Below are positions 24,441 to 34,965 of a stretch of 64,000 bases of DNA, one piece after another. The notes beneath the pieces were generated by a model, which was given only the letters and a program-made list of their open reading frames with translations, searched no databases and was not told where the DNA came from. How positions within the stretch are numbered: position 1 is the stretch's first letter; every line of letters starts with the position of its first letter. The DNA lies in contig NW_024467119.1 of the NCBI RefSeq assembly GCF_017591425.1, positions 77,988,894 through 78,052,893 of the forward strand, given 5' to 3'. The stretch comes from Ochotona curzoniae (lineage: Eukaryota; Chordata; Mammalia; Lagomorpha; Ochotonidae). A program made the position numbers and the translations under genes.

Positions 24441-25488
24441 CTGTGTCAGACCCTTTGATGTCTGTATAACTTTAATAGTCTGATTTACCTCTTTTCCATA
24501 ACAGAATATTTTGTTGTTATGGACATCCCAATTCCTCAAGTGTTTATTCAATAGTATTTTTACAATTTGAACTGGCTGTTGGACTCTGTTTTGATACTTT
24601 AAGGGAACGCATCTTTCAAATGGCTTTAAACCTTTTTAAAAGGAGAGTAATTGATATACTTTGCTTATTGAATACCATTTTAATTAAGTCTAAAAACAGA
24701 TTTCAAGGATGAATTTGAATATTAATATTTATTTTTATTTCTCCTCTTATTAGTAAACATGATGTTTGGGTGTAATTCAAGTTGTCCAACATGGAATTGT
24801 TTCATGGTATTATTATTATTAGTAATCTTCAGTCTTTTTCCTGTTTTGAAGCATGCATTTATCAAAGCCTAAAAGCATTTGGAATGTGCAGATGGAAAGA
24901 ATTTTGTTTATGCACACTCTGGGCTAAGTGGCAACTTTCAAGGTGGTAGAATAGAAGAAAATACTGCTCTACTGTAGAACAGTGGGTAAACCCAAGTCAG
25001 AGTATAGTAAGCTGAAGAAGGCTCGGGAAAGTTCTAGGAGAATCAGGAATTTTTAGATGTTCAGTTTACTTTTCAGCATTGTTGTATGACATTATGTTGG
25101 GAGAAAAAAGGAAAACTAGGCCAGAGGATTAGAGCACAGGGAGGATTTAGGTTTAATAGGATTTGATTAGACTCTAAGAAGAGATAGTCTGAGATAGTTT
25201 GACCCCATGTGAACTGCTCCCCTAACCCCAACTACTATTAGTTATAATTGAGGGCACAAGGTTGGCCTTTCCAGGTGTTTCCAATATTTGAAGAGTCTTC
25301 ACTTTCAGATGGAATTTTCCATGATAAACACATTAACAGAAATCGACTTTTTATGTATTTAGTAGAAACCAATACAGAACATTCCAACATGCATTGTAAA
25401 ATAATGAGTTTTTCTATTGGTAGTTGCTTGGGAAAAAATAAAAATAAAGAAAGAAAAAAAGCAAAGGAAACAGAACCATTCATGGAAT

Positions 25489-25792
25489 TATATATGAAAT
25501 GGTTGATGTTATGTTGTGGCTTTTAATTGGTCAGGATGATATTCTACCAGCTCTGCCTTCAGACCAGAGATGATTTCCCCAAGAAACTGTTGCATTTATC
25601 TGGACAATAAGATGCTGGACACTATGCAGAGTACATGCTTGCAATGAAAGAATTTTGATTGGATTTGAACTATAATACTGCAACTAGGTGGAGAATTCCA
25701 CTATGGGGAGAGGGTACAGGGAGGGGTTGGGGGAATCCCAGAGCCTACGAAAGTGTGTTATAAAATCAAATGAAATATATATGAAATGGTTG
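25489..25792 (+). mobile_element. 5'-truncated L1 3' end with 17-bp target-site duplication
   Basis: The body 25506-25775 is bounded by an exact direct repeat, tatatatgaaatggttg, at 25489-25505 and 25776-25792. The body matches, inverted, the element at 56155-56450 (shared: tttaattgg, gaccagagatga, aagaaactgttg, gatgctggaca-tatgca, acatgcttgcaatgaaagaa, and a final cagagcctacgaaa-tgttataaaat). The purine-rich stretch before the end and the 5' truncation with a long duplication are typical of L1 integration. No coding sequence is present. Confidence 0.85.
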
Positions 25793-27345
25793 CTTTCTGT
25801 GCAGTGGTTTCCTTAAATGTATGTGCTTTAATAGTTAAGAAAATACAGATTGAATCTCATTTATAATAGAATTCTTACGAAGATTTTTGTGCAAAAGCTG
25901 TTATTCTTCCTTAATGGCTTATTTGTTTGCAATCCCAATCAGTATAGAAGCCACAGTAAAGTACGTAAAATAATGGTGTCTGAGCTAGAAGAGATCTGTG
26001 AAGCCATATTTCAGCCCTAGCAACTTAAATAAGCAGGTTCTAGGCAAAGAGCCCCATATCTGCTGTTTGGAACTGGGGGAGGTGGAGTGAAGGTACTGTC
26101 TCTTCAGCAAAGCGAAAGTTCTCAAGTTACGACTTTGCATTTTTTGGACTTCCATGCTTAGAAAGCTGTGCTAGAAAATCTTAGCCCCATCCCCTTCATT
26201 CTCTGCTTTAAATCTACTTAAAAGTTTCTATAAACATATCTGTAGACCAACCATGGACATACCAGGAAGGATGGCGAAGGCAAGGTAGGAAGTGGGCCTG
26301 CCATATTTTTCTGTCAGGTTCATGATGTGACTGCTGATTTGATAACCACTATGAAAAACCTAAGCTTGGCCTCTCTTAGCTACTGAACCGTCATGTTTGA
26401 GTTACTGACTTACCTTTGTTTCACTCCATCCAGCTCCTTTCTGTTTGATCTTCAGTCAGATACTTGTTGCTGCTCATAGGCCTGCAAAGTGATCTCTTTC
26501 CTTTAATAAGAAATGATCCCTTTGCTCTGTCTCCCTTTGGGGTAGCTATGCCAAAGTTTCTTCTTCTTGCAGGTTTTTATTTTTAGATAATTTATTCAGA
26601 GGACATTGTATTTAAACAGATGAAAGAATTGAAGGATGATATGAAATAACATGTAACTGAATGCCAAACTGTTTGCAATTTAAGTTCAAATAGTAACGGA
26701 GGGATACGTTAAAATATAGTCATTGGTTTTTTGGGAAAAATGTGATTTTGACATATTTATAGCTTTCTGAAATATTTTAACTTTCCAGTGTCTGAAATTA
26801 GATAAAATGTCTGTCTGGGAATGAGGCTGAAGAAATTTTTATGGTCAGAAGAAGATGTGATTTAGATGACTTAGAATCTAAACTTTTATGAGGATGTGTG
26901 GCATGTTTTATAGTATTGTGATGTGGGAGCATATACTTATAGTTTTTGCTAGTCAAATAAGAGATATATTTGTTCATTTAAGTAAGGGATAATAAAAATA
27001 CATATGATTCTGTCAGTTATATCTGACTTCAACAATACATAAGAAAAAAGTTTTCTTTCCTTGTTGATAGAAGCAAAATATTTTTACATTTTGTATTAAT
27101 AAAATATAAATATGGCTGGTCAGTAATGTCTTTGGAAATAATGACTTTTCATTGTGGAATTTGTGCTTAAATGTTAGGCTGGTACACTTGTATTTTGGTA
27201 GATTTTCTTTTCATTCCTCCCGTCTTCCAATCCCAAAACCCAACAACATAACAACCTAAAATATTTGCAGCCTCACTGTTGCAAACACTGTTTTTTGGGT
27301 GCTCTTTCTCGCTCTCTTTTTTAAGTGGTAGTGTTTTGTTTAAAG

Positions 27346-27373
27346 AAATAACAACAGCAACAACAACAACAAA
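27346..27373. repeat. (AAC)n microsatellite
   Basis: Run of aacaacaacaacaac with one cag interruption. Confidence 0.85.
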
Positions 27374-27640
27374 AATCACTCCATGGTGTCTGAATCATTT
27401 GGAGTTCTGTCTAAGGGCTGAAATTTGAGTGGTTGTACACGTGGATGGCAAGAATGGCACTCTTGACATTGCAGTCTTACATCCCTGAGAGTGCAGAACA
27501 TACTAGGTGAGACTGGATGTGGCTGACAAAGCCTTCTAAGAGCAAAAGTAAAGACCAATCCCAGGTAAATGAAGGCATGTCTTTTGAGGAACCAAGTCCT
27601 TATACATCTCTTAAATATAGAGCTCTTGCAGTTATTTTAA

Positions 27641-27684
27641 ATACATACATATATATATATATATATGTATATATATACATATAT
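27641..27684. repeat. (AT)n tract, self-complementary
   Basis: Alternating AT/GT sequence (catacatatatatatatata, then tgtatatatatacatatat). Likely grew in the A/T tail of the adjoining reversed SINE. Confidence 0.85.
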
Positions 27685-27925
27685 TTGTTGGAGAGAGTCA
27701 GAGACAACAAAGTGCTCCCACTTGCTGGTTTGCTCAAGTGTCCACGTGACTGTGGCTGGGCTGGGACGAATTCAAGACCGAGGACCTGGTCAGGAGGCAG
27801 GCAGGAACACAGCTGCTCAGGCATCACTTGCTGCCTCCCAGGGTCTGTGTTAGATGGAATCCCAAGTCACAGGCTGGAACCAGGAATTAAACTCCAATGT
27901 GGGATGGGTCCAATGCCTGCCGCCT
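27685..27925 (-). repeat. Older lagomorph C-type SINE
   Basis: Reversed copy of the older form with cactgctgcctcccaggg-like cttgctgcctcccagggtct and an accaggaattaaactccaat head region. The start is a gttggagagagtcagagaca body without a clear tail because of the AT tract. Confidence 0.8.
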
Positions 27926-30116
27926 CTTTCAGTTTTATGTTGCCAGTGTTGTAATACTTAACACAGGAACAAGAGAAGGAGTAGAAACCAACTGTTTGTT
28001 CTTTGAATGTGCTGGGCAGTATTCTTATTTGTAGAATCTTCTGGCATGGTTTTCTGAAACTTGCCTTGCTTGCCGTGCCTCATCTTCCCTTTCTTCTCAG
28101 ATTTTCTTTGTGTTGCAGTTTCTGCTATCATGATCCTGTGGGTGTCTGCCTCAGATGTATGATTAGAAAATGACAAACCGAGTGGGGTACATTTTTCTTA
28201 GAAGAAACATAGATTTCTAAAGGGAATAGGACCAGGGATTTACTGCCATCAGAAAGGGTACATCACTTCTTAGAGATCTAGGAATTCAGAGACCTCTGCT
28301 CATTTCTGTCAAAACTCACTAGTAAATCCCGTGACATGGGCTAAGGTATTTATCCTGTCTGCCTGCATTCTCACATCTCTGAAAAAGATTGCAAAAAAGT
28401 TTGAGAACTAAAGTAAAGGGTCTTAGCATGTGTTTCTATTTTGATTTAGAGGCAATTGACATGTGTATGCACCTCTTATTCCTTTGAAGAAGATGCTAAG
28501 AATGCTAGAGCTAGAAAGAATACCACAAAGTCTTGTGGTTTTTCAACCTCTGGGATAAACCAAAACACTTTGATTTTCCTCTTTATTTTCCACTTGAATG
28601 AAGGTTATCCCCTGAATAAAAAGCCTTAGTATCTTCACTGAAATACAGTGCTTAGGACAATAATTCAGAATCTTGTTTCATCCCCTATGACTTAAAACAG
28701 GGATTTAGTCAGGGAAACTAGAGAGCTGGGGGTGGGAGTGGGGGACTGGCATCAGAATCACAGCAAGTGGTGGCTTTGGGGCTCCTAGAGAATGCATACC
28801 CCTGCACGTGTGGGCTGGCTGCTCCTGACTTTTTTGCTGGACAGTGCCTATCAAAGACAAGAAGTTTGCATTGGGAGTTGTAAATTGTGGAACTCTTAAT
28901 AATAAAACACAGGACCTGGTGAGCTGTTTCCTTCAAGTACATGATCTGCATTGTCCTTTAGGCCATTCTTTCCATAAACCTTAATCACCCTTTGTTCTTA
29001 CTTAGGAAATACTTGCTTCCTCCAAAGCATTAATTCTTTCAAGCTTTCTTACATACTGAAAAACTATTTTCCAGTGTTTAATTCTCCTCACAAAGAACTT
29101 AATCTGTGACGTGTGTTCTGCTTGGAATACCCTGCATGTTGCTTTGTTCAACAGAGATGGCTTCCCTCATTTCTTTGAAAAGTATAAGTTTGCAAAGTTG
29201 TGTCATGGTTTTTGCTTTTCAGTGCTTACTATTGAAATTACTCATTTCAGAACACTCTCCAATCTGGACTCTAAAAAATAATTTTTTTTTGAAGTGTACC
29301 TACTCGTTTCATGGGCTGATCTAACTGATGAGATAATACCATGATTGTATTATCATTTTTCATAGAGTTAGCACCACACAAATGGATTATGCACATTGTA
29401 CACCCTTTGATCTCAGTATCTCCTCCCCCACACTGACTTTGTCATAGGCAGGATTTCTTCATATTTTTTACACATAATTGGTTTTTCATTTGTAGGTGTG
29501 CTGCCTTCTACTCACTCATACCTGATAAGTACTCTGTTGTTTTTGATGGATCATTTCTATCTCTAACTTGCCAAGGTTACTGGGAACTCTATTATTTTTC
29601 AGAAACAACTAGAAACCTAACCTAGTTTAAAGCTACAGAATGACTGAGAACGCTTTCAGTTCCATCACAACAATCATTGATTAGAAAAAATATTCAACCA
29701 TACTGGGTGCAGGAGTCTAGGTGCTATTTTATAATTCAAGTTAAAGCAAGCCATTTATTTCTGTCACTATGAACTCATGGCTTTTCAATGTTAGGTGTTT
29801 TTAAACTTCACAGATGTTGTATGTCATAGTTTCTTGCTGGATCAGAAAAACCAGACTTGAGTGATTTTGAGTGGTAATTTGGGGGATTGTTTTTGTTTAT
29901 ATTGGAGAGAAGAACCCTGTAATCGCTTAATTTATGCACATGGCTTAGGTAGTGTCGTAATTCTACATTTTTATTGACAAGCAGAGAGAAAAGCTTTTAG
30001 CTTGACTGTGTATATCTATTCTGCATTGCATTTTGACAATGTTCTAATTAAGTCTATTAGTGTCCTATTTAACATATGGTCATAATGACTTGCACATTTT
30101 GTTCTTGTCATTTCAG

Positions 30117-30236
30117 GTTTCAGAAGGTGAGAAGGAAATGTTGAAGAAGCTACATTTCTAATGATACTTGAATGATAGTGGCTACTTAACAACATTTTCA
30201 AGAAAATTAAATATGACTTAGAAGTGTTGACGGTCT
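30117..30236 (+). other. FHIP1A: 5' UTR part of the first coding exon of FHIP1A (predicted)
   Basis: A pyrimidine-rich tract ending in tttcag (30111-30116) makes a good 3' splice site directly before this stretch, so the exon that carries the start codon probably begins at 30117 and has about 120 bases of leader. An in-frame TGA at 30228-30230, two codons before the start ATG, shows that the reading frame cannot extend further upstream. The exon start is inferred from splice-site sequence only. A promoter inside this region is less likely because it is AT-rich and has no CpG cluster. Confidence 0.6.
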
Positions 30237-30341
30237 ATGATGTCATCGGTTTCGACAGAAAGCAAATTCCAGCAGGCTGTGAGCCTGAAGGGAGTTGACC
30301 CAGAAACATGCATGATTGTATTTAAAAACCACTGGGCACAG
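30237..30341 (+). CDS. FHIP1A: FHIP1A coding exon 1, residues 1-35
   Basis: This exon starts the protein with a double ATG (30237-30242) and ends at cag|gtaatg after 35 whole codons. The product begins MMSSVSTESKFQQAV and contains DPETCMIVFKNHWAQ, which I recognise as the N-terminus of FHIP1A (FAM160A1). The paralog FHIP1B shares only the DPETC-MVFKNHW core and has a different N-terminus. FHIP proteins are cargo-side subunits of the FTS-Hook-FHIP (FHF) complexes, in which Hook proteins activate dynein/dynactin for transport of endosomes and other membranes. The first ATG was chosen because an in-frame stop lies two codons upstream. The exon is too short to stand out as an open frame and was found from the protein match and splice sites. 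The following intron is 12,545 bases, phase 0. Confidence 0.93.
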
Positions 30342-30704
30342 GTAATGTATGAGTCCCACTTTCTCTGCTTGTCTCACTAGCCCCAGGGGCCTCAATCACA
30401 CTGAACCCAGGTTTCCTACCTCTGTGACAGGTAACTTCGTTTCCAGAAACCTGATGAAGGAAAAATCTTTCAGATAGGGGGAAAACAACAACTTTTTCTT
30501 ATTGCTTTCTTAGAAAATGTATATGGTTTAAAACTATGGTTTTCACAAAAACAATCAGGGAGCATATCTTCTCAGATGTTTTTAGAATAGCAGTTATTTT
30601 TGAAGTGATTTTCATATCACATTGCAATATACTTGACCTGGATTATGTTTTCTCACCTTCCTTCTTCCTTGCTGGTTTCCATCTAGTTCTTAAACGATAA
30701 TAAT

Positions 30705-30945
30705 ATGAAAATGCACTATTATTAAACATTACCAAGCACTGTGATGCCTACTTCAAATGCATCATTGTCATTGGATCTTCTCCACAAACCTATAAGGTGG
30801 TTAGTATTAGCTTCCTCATTTTACAGCTGATGGGATAGAATGAGTTGCTTGAGGTTATCCTAGCAGTGAGTTACAAAGCCAGTGCTTAGCCACTGCCCTC
30901 ATGAGTCTTTGATATCCGTGCATTTGACCTTGGTGCTCTACCACA
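30705..30945 (+). repeat. MIR
   Basis: Forward MIR: accaagcactgtgatgccta, cattggatcttctccacaaa, cctataaggtggttagtatt, cctcattttacagctgatgg, ggttatcctagcagtgagtt. Good core preservation. Confidence 0.85.
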
Positions 30946-31454
30946 TTTGGGCTGGTGATGCCTGGGTAATTAAACGAGAGCAAATGCCTGCCTTTACCTA
31001 AATGTATGTCTTTTCCACTAGAAAACTGATTATGAAAGGGGTTTTTTTATGATTCATTTTGACTTCCCTATGGATTTTTTCTGATTGGCTTGCATGGATA
31101 ATTAAGGATTGAATGTTCAGAAAATTTACCAGCCCGCCTCTTTTCTCAGGAGTTTATAAGCAGTAAAATGAGCAGAATTGGCATTCTTTACTACTAGTAC
31201 AATGTTGCACTCCCTAGGTGAGTTGGTAAATGGCTATTTATGTGACAGTTTTTTAATGACTACCCAGTTCTTCCTATGGCCGGAAACAGCACATGGGTTA
31301 AAGCACAAAGCCTGCATATCACAGCAATTATAGGGGACAGAGCTTAGATCAAGAAGGGAGGAAATCAGTTTAGCTTCTCAGGTCTTTGCACTTTGGAGCT
31401 CTTTGTTCTTTAACTGTTTAGATTATATAATCAGATGACTTTAACAAATGTATT

Positions 31455-31838
31455 ATGTTTTTTGAAAATCAGAGTTACAAAGAGCTCAAGATCTTCAGTT
31501 CACTGCAGCTTATTTTACTGCTCTAACACTGGCCTTGAAATTTTCTTTTAGATCTGTTTGTTTGTTTGTTTTGGAATCTGGAGTTAGATGTCTTCCATCC
31601 TCTGGTTACTTCCTGGATGGCTGCAGCTACCAATGCTGGTTCCATCCAAAACCAGGAACTGGGAGCTTCTGCCAGGCCTTCCATATGGGTGGCACTTGCG
31701 CCATCATCTGCTGCTTTCCCAGGCCATTAGTTGGGAGCTGGATTTAAAGTGCAACAAATGTAATGTGCACCAATGTCCCTGTGGGATTTCTGTGTTGGAA
31801 GTATTGGTTTTACCTGCTATGCCACATTGCTGGCTCCC
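31455..31838 (-). repeat. Old C-type SINE
   Basis: Reversed copy: tgaaaatcagagttacaaag at the tail side, then accaggaactgggagcttct, ctgctttcccaggccattag and a ctgctatgccacattgctgg head. An insertion between the tail and body lengthens it. Confidence 0.75.
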
Positions 31839-31844
31839 ATGAGT

Positions 31845-32142
31845 ATTTATCTATTTATTTATTTAATGATTGATTGATTGATTTGAAAGAGTTGCCTAGA
31901 GAAAAGTAGAGACAGAGATCTTCTGTCCACTGGCTTAACTCCCCAGATTGCCAAAATGGAGCCAGGGGCTTTTCTTTGGATCTCCAACATTGGTGCAGGG
32001 GCCCAGACAACTTGGGCCATCTGCCATGAACAGGGAGCTGGATCAGACATGAGGCAGCAATGACTCAAACTGGTGTCCATAAGGGATTCTGGTGTCATAG
32101 GCAGTAGATTTACCCACTATGCCACAACACAAGCATCACCTC
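31845..32142 (-). repeat. C-type SINE adjoining the previous copy
   Basis: Reversed copy with a TTTA/TTGA-rich tail (tatttatctatttatttatt), body gagccaggggcttttctttg, and head ccactatgccacaacacaag. Confidence 0.85.
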
Positions 32143-33116
32143 TCGCCCACTGAGAGATTTTAACTGAAAATGGTTTCATTTCCAGTTATTTAATTTGATG
32201 AAATTTATTAATGTAATATTTAGTGTTTACCCTAAACTGCATTTTGTTTACCTGTGTAATATCTTTGATTATCATCATTCCTGCTGGCATATCTTGATGT
32301 AATCTATGTTGTATTTTGTCCCACATTTCAAGACTTGATACAGCATTAGCATCTTGATTATTTGTAGGTGGATCATCTACCCTGATCGGTTCTGTCCCCA
32401 GCAAGCATTCTTGAAAGCTCTGAGAGTCCTGTTGGCAGCAGCCTAACTCAGAAATGTATCATTATTGAAAGAGTATTAATCTTCAAATCATATCATTTAT
32501 TTCCAAATGTCAGAGGAATGACAGGCATTATCAGAGATTTTGGATTATCTCAAACAGTGCAGGTATAATAGCACTTCCTTTTTAGTGTAGAACAGTATTG
32601 AGTTGAGGCTGGGAATATCTTTGACAGGCGGAATGGGATTTAGTCATTACACATTTCCTGTTGTAAAGCAGAGATACTCTGATCTTTCTGTTGGCTCAGC
32701 CGCTTCTTTACCTTCAGCAGTCCTCCCCGTTCCCCCTCCCCCACCTTTAGATTTGAATTATTTTGAACTAAATCTGGAAAGTACCCACAGGTTCTGTCCA
32801 CAGAGGCTTTGAGGGGCTTTTCTGTGGCCTGTATCCAACAGTGAAAATACTGGTTGAGAAACCCCTGTGGGTGTCAGATGGTTATTCGCTTTCTGAACTC
32901 ACAGTCAAGGTATGTTACTGTAGGTGTCACAGGTAGGACTGTATGTGTATAAGATTTGGTCTGGGCTTTTCAAGGACATATAAGCTAATTCAGATGATAA
33001 TGTAAGAATGTTATTTCAAAAGATACAAAAATGATCACAGAAATTAAGAGAAGAGACTGTTGTGGAATAAATGGTTTGGAAAACAAAGAAAACAAAAATT
33101 TATCTAACTTGGCTAT

Positions 33117-33455
33117 AGAAAAAGTTTTTTTTTAAGATTCATTTTATTTTTATTAGAAAGGCGGATATATAGAGAGGAGAGAGAGGAAGATCTTCCATCT
33201 GATGATTCACTCCCCAAGTGACCACAATGGCTGATGCTATGCCAATCCGAAGCCAGGAGCCTCTTCCGGGTCTCCCACGCAGGTGCAGGTTCCCAAAGCT
33301 TTGGGCCGTCCTCGACTGCTTTCCTGGGCCACAGGCAGGGAGCTGGTTGGGAAGTGGGGCTGCCGGGATTAGAACAGGCACCCATATGGGATCCCGGGCG
33401 TGCAAGGCTAGGACCTTAACCACTGCGCCACCACGCCGGGCCCAGAAAAAGTTTT
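33117..33455 (-). mobile_element. Young, full-length lagomorph C-type SINE with target-site duplication
   Basis: The 12-bp repeat agaaaaagtttt lies at 33117-33128 and 33444-33455 and bounds the insertion exactly. Read on the minus strand it starts gggcccggcgtggtggcgca, carries a pol III A box (tggcgcagtgg) and a B-box-like tgttctaatcc, and ends tctaataaaaataaaatgaa. It is the least diverged copy in the window and the best local model of the family. Open frames across it in several readings are not genes. Confidence 0.97.
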
Positions 33456-33913
33456 GATGACAGAGAGGAGGAGAGCATTTTAGGACCAGGATATTGGGAA
33501 CAAATTCAGTGGGGTTTTTTGGTGAAATATATGAATAAGGCAAAAAAAAAAAAAGAAGAATAAAAAAGCAGTTAGGGGTAGACAGAGGTGTGGGGCCAAG
33601 TGTGTGGTAAGAAAGGAGAGCTTTAGAACAGAAAGAATGCTGTTTGTTTATTGTTTTGGAGTTTGATGTATTAGTTCTTTTCTGTGACTTGTTCAAGCTG
33701 AGAATGGATGATGAGCAGTTGCTAAGGGTGGGGGAAATGAGCTAAAACTTGACATCAATTCCTGAGACTCCTGTACCTGTGGCCTGTGGGTTCCCCTCAG
33801 GCAATCCAAGAAAATCTGTAAGGCTGGTAAGGAAGTGGCATTGACACAACTGGATGACAAAATTTTATTTACCTGAAATGTCTCATTAGATGGTGGCTGG
33901 TTCAGTGGGTGTA

Positions 33914-33915
<2 letters not shown>

Positions 33916-33984
<69 letters not shown>
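33916..33984. repeat. (TG)n microsatellite, about 34 units
   Basis: Uninterrupted TG repeat of about 69 bases, the longest simple repeat in the window and likely polymorphic. Confidence 0.97.
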
Positions 33985-33985
<1 letters not shown>

Positions 33986-34379
33986 CATTCAGGTAACATG
34001 AAGGTCATGGAAGTCTGTGGTACCCAGAATTCTTTGTTAGACTTCTGCAGCCAAGGTTCAACATAATTAACCTGGTTTGGACAAGTTCTGTTTTATTGCT
34101 TATTAGCAGATCTGTTCCAGAGCTTGTGTTTCAAACACTGCTTGGGGAGCATATCCATTTGCTTTCTTACACAGTCTGTCAGGTGCAACTAGTCATGCAA
34201 CTGTTGTGCAAGGCAGGCAGGCAGTGATTGAAAGAACTAGTCAGAGAGAGACCTTTGTGTCCCAGTGGTGCCCCCGAGTTCTCAGACTGTTCGTTGGGTC
34301 CATTGCTCCCATGGCATCTTCACGTTACGCCCAGTACAGATAGATGTTCAGAAATAGTGCAGTTGCTATGGCAGTAGAC

Positions 34380-34965
34380 TCCAACCTGAATGAACTCCTC
34401 TCACCTTCCAAATCTCATTTTGTGCCTTAAGTTGCCAAATCAATGCATCTAAGCCCCTGATCTGCCTGTGTCATCCCATAAGTCAGACTTAGATGGCATC
34501 TGGCCACCTGCAGGCTAGAATGGCACATAAAATGCTGTATGCCTTGGTTTCTGTTATCCCCACCTCTCAGTCCGTCTCCAGAAATGCAATGTTTTGTACT
34601 TCTTAGCCATCCTACCCCTGGGCAAGCATCTATTGTGCTGCTTTATGCCTGTGTGCCTTAGGCAGCTGTGCTGGTAGCATGGAATATCCCTCTTCCTAGT
34701 TCCTTGTTTCTGCTGCAAGACTGATTTGGAACATTGTCTCCTCTAAGAACCTTCCCTTCCCTCCTGCTTGCCCTGGCTCAGTGCTCCAGCTCAGAGTGCA
34801 TGGTTAGATCAGCCCTCTAGTGGAAAAATCGTATACAGCTGTGCAGGGTATTCTTCCCAGCCTCATTGCAAGCTCTCCATGGTCAAGCTGTTTGTCATTT
34901 ATCTGTACTCCTGCTGTCCAGAACTGAATGTGGCATATTATTAGATGTTCAATAAATTGTTGAGC
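34380..34965 (+). repeat. L2 relic, 3' part
   Basis: The phrase order fits L2: gatctgcctgtgtcatccca, then a cytosine-rich middle with cctcttcctagttccttgtt and ctctaagaaccttcccttcc, then gtggcatattattagatgtt and the terminal caataaattgttgagctg. It is old and diverged. Confidence 0.65.

Larger units (their letters stand above)
1..30116 (+). other. Presumed 5' intron or upstream flank of FHIP1A
   Basis: No coding exon was recognised here on either strand and no CpG island is visible. Because the start-codon exon begins at a splice acceptor, this region is most simply a 5' UTR intron, but any non-coding exon inside it cannot be seen from sequence alone. Stretches with nothing to report: 301-1884, 2111-3473, 4481-5046, 5336-6511, 6829-8300, 9431-9830, 10246-10974, 11451-11924, 12051-12755, 14373-15017, 15271-18842, 19804-20529, 21781-23103, 24441-25488, 25793-27345 and 27926-30116. 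Confidence 0.5.

Noticed and set aside
27517..27954. 145-residue open frame
   Set aside because: It runs through an AT microsatellite and an old SINE; no protein character.
33385..33443. tRNA-like A and B boxes on the minus strand
   Set aside because: This is the tRNA-derived head of a SINE; it lacks a tRNA's paired stems and is not a tRNA gene.
33139..33696. 185-residue open frame on the minus strand, and similar frames at 56816-57118, 53188-53560, 13180-13452 and 19378-19740
   Set aside because: All lie in C-type SINEs, which repeat the same frames in every copy.
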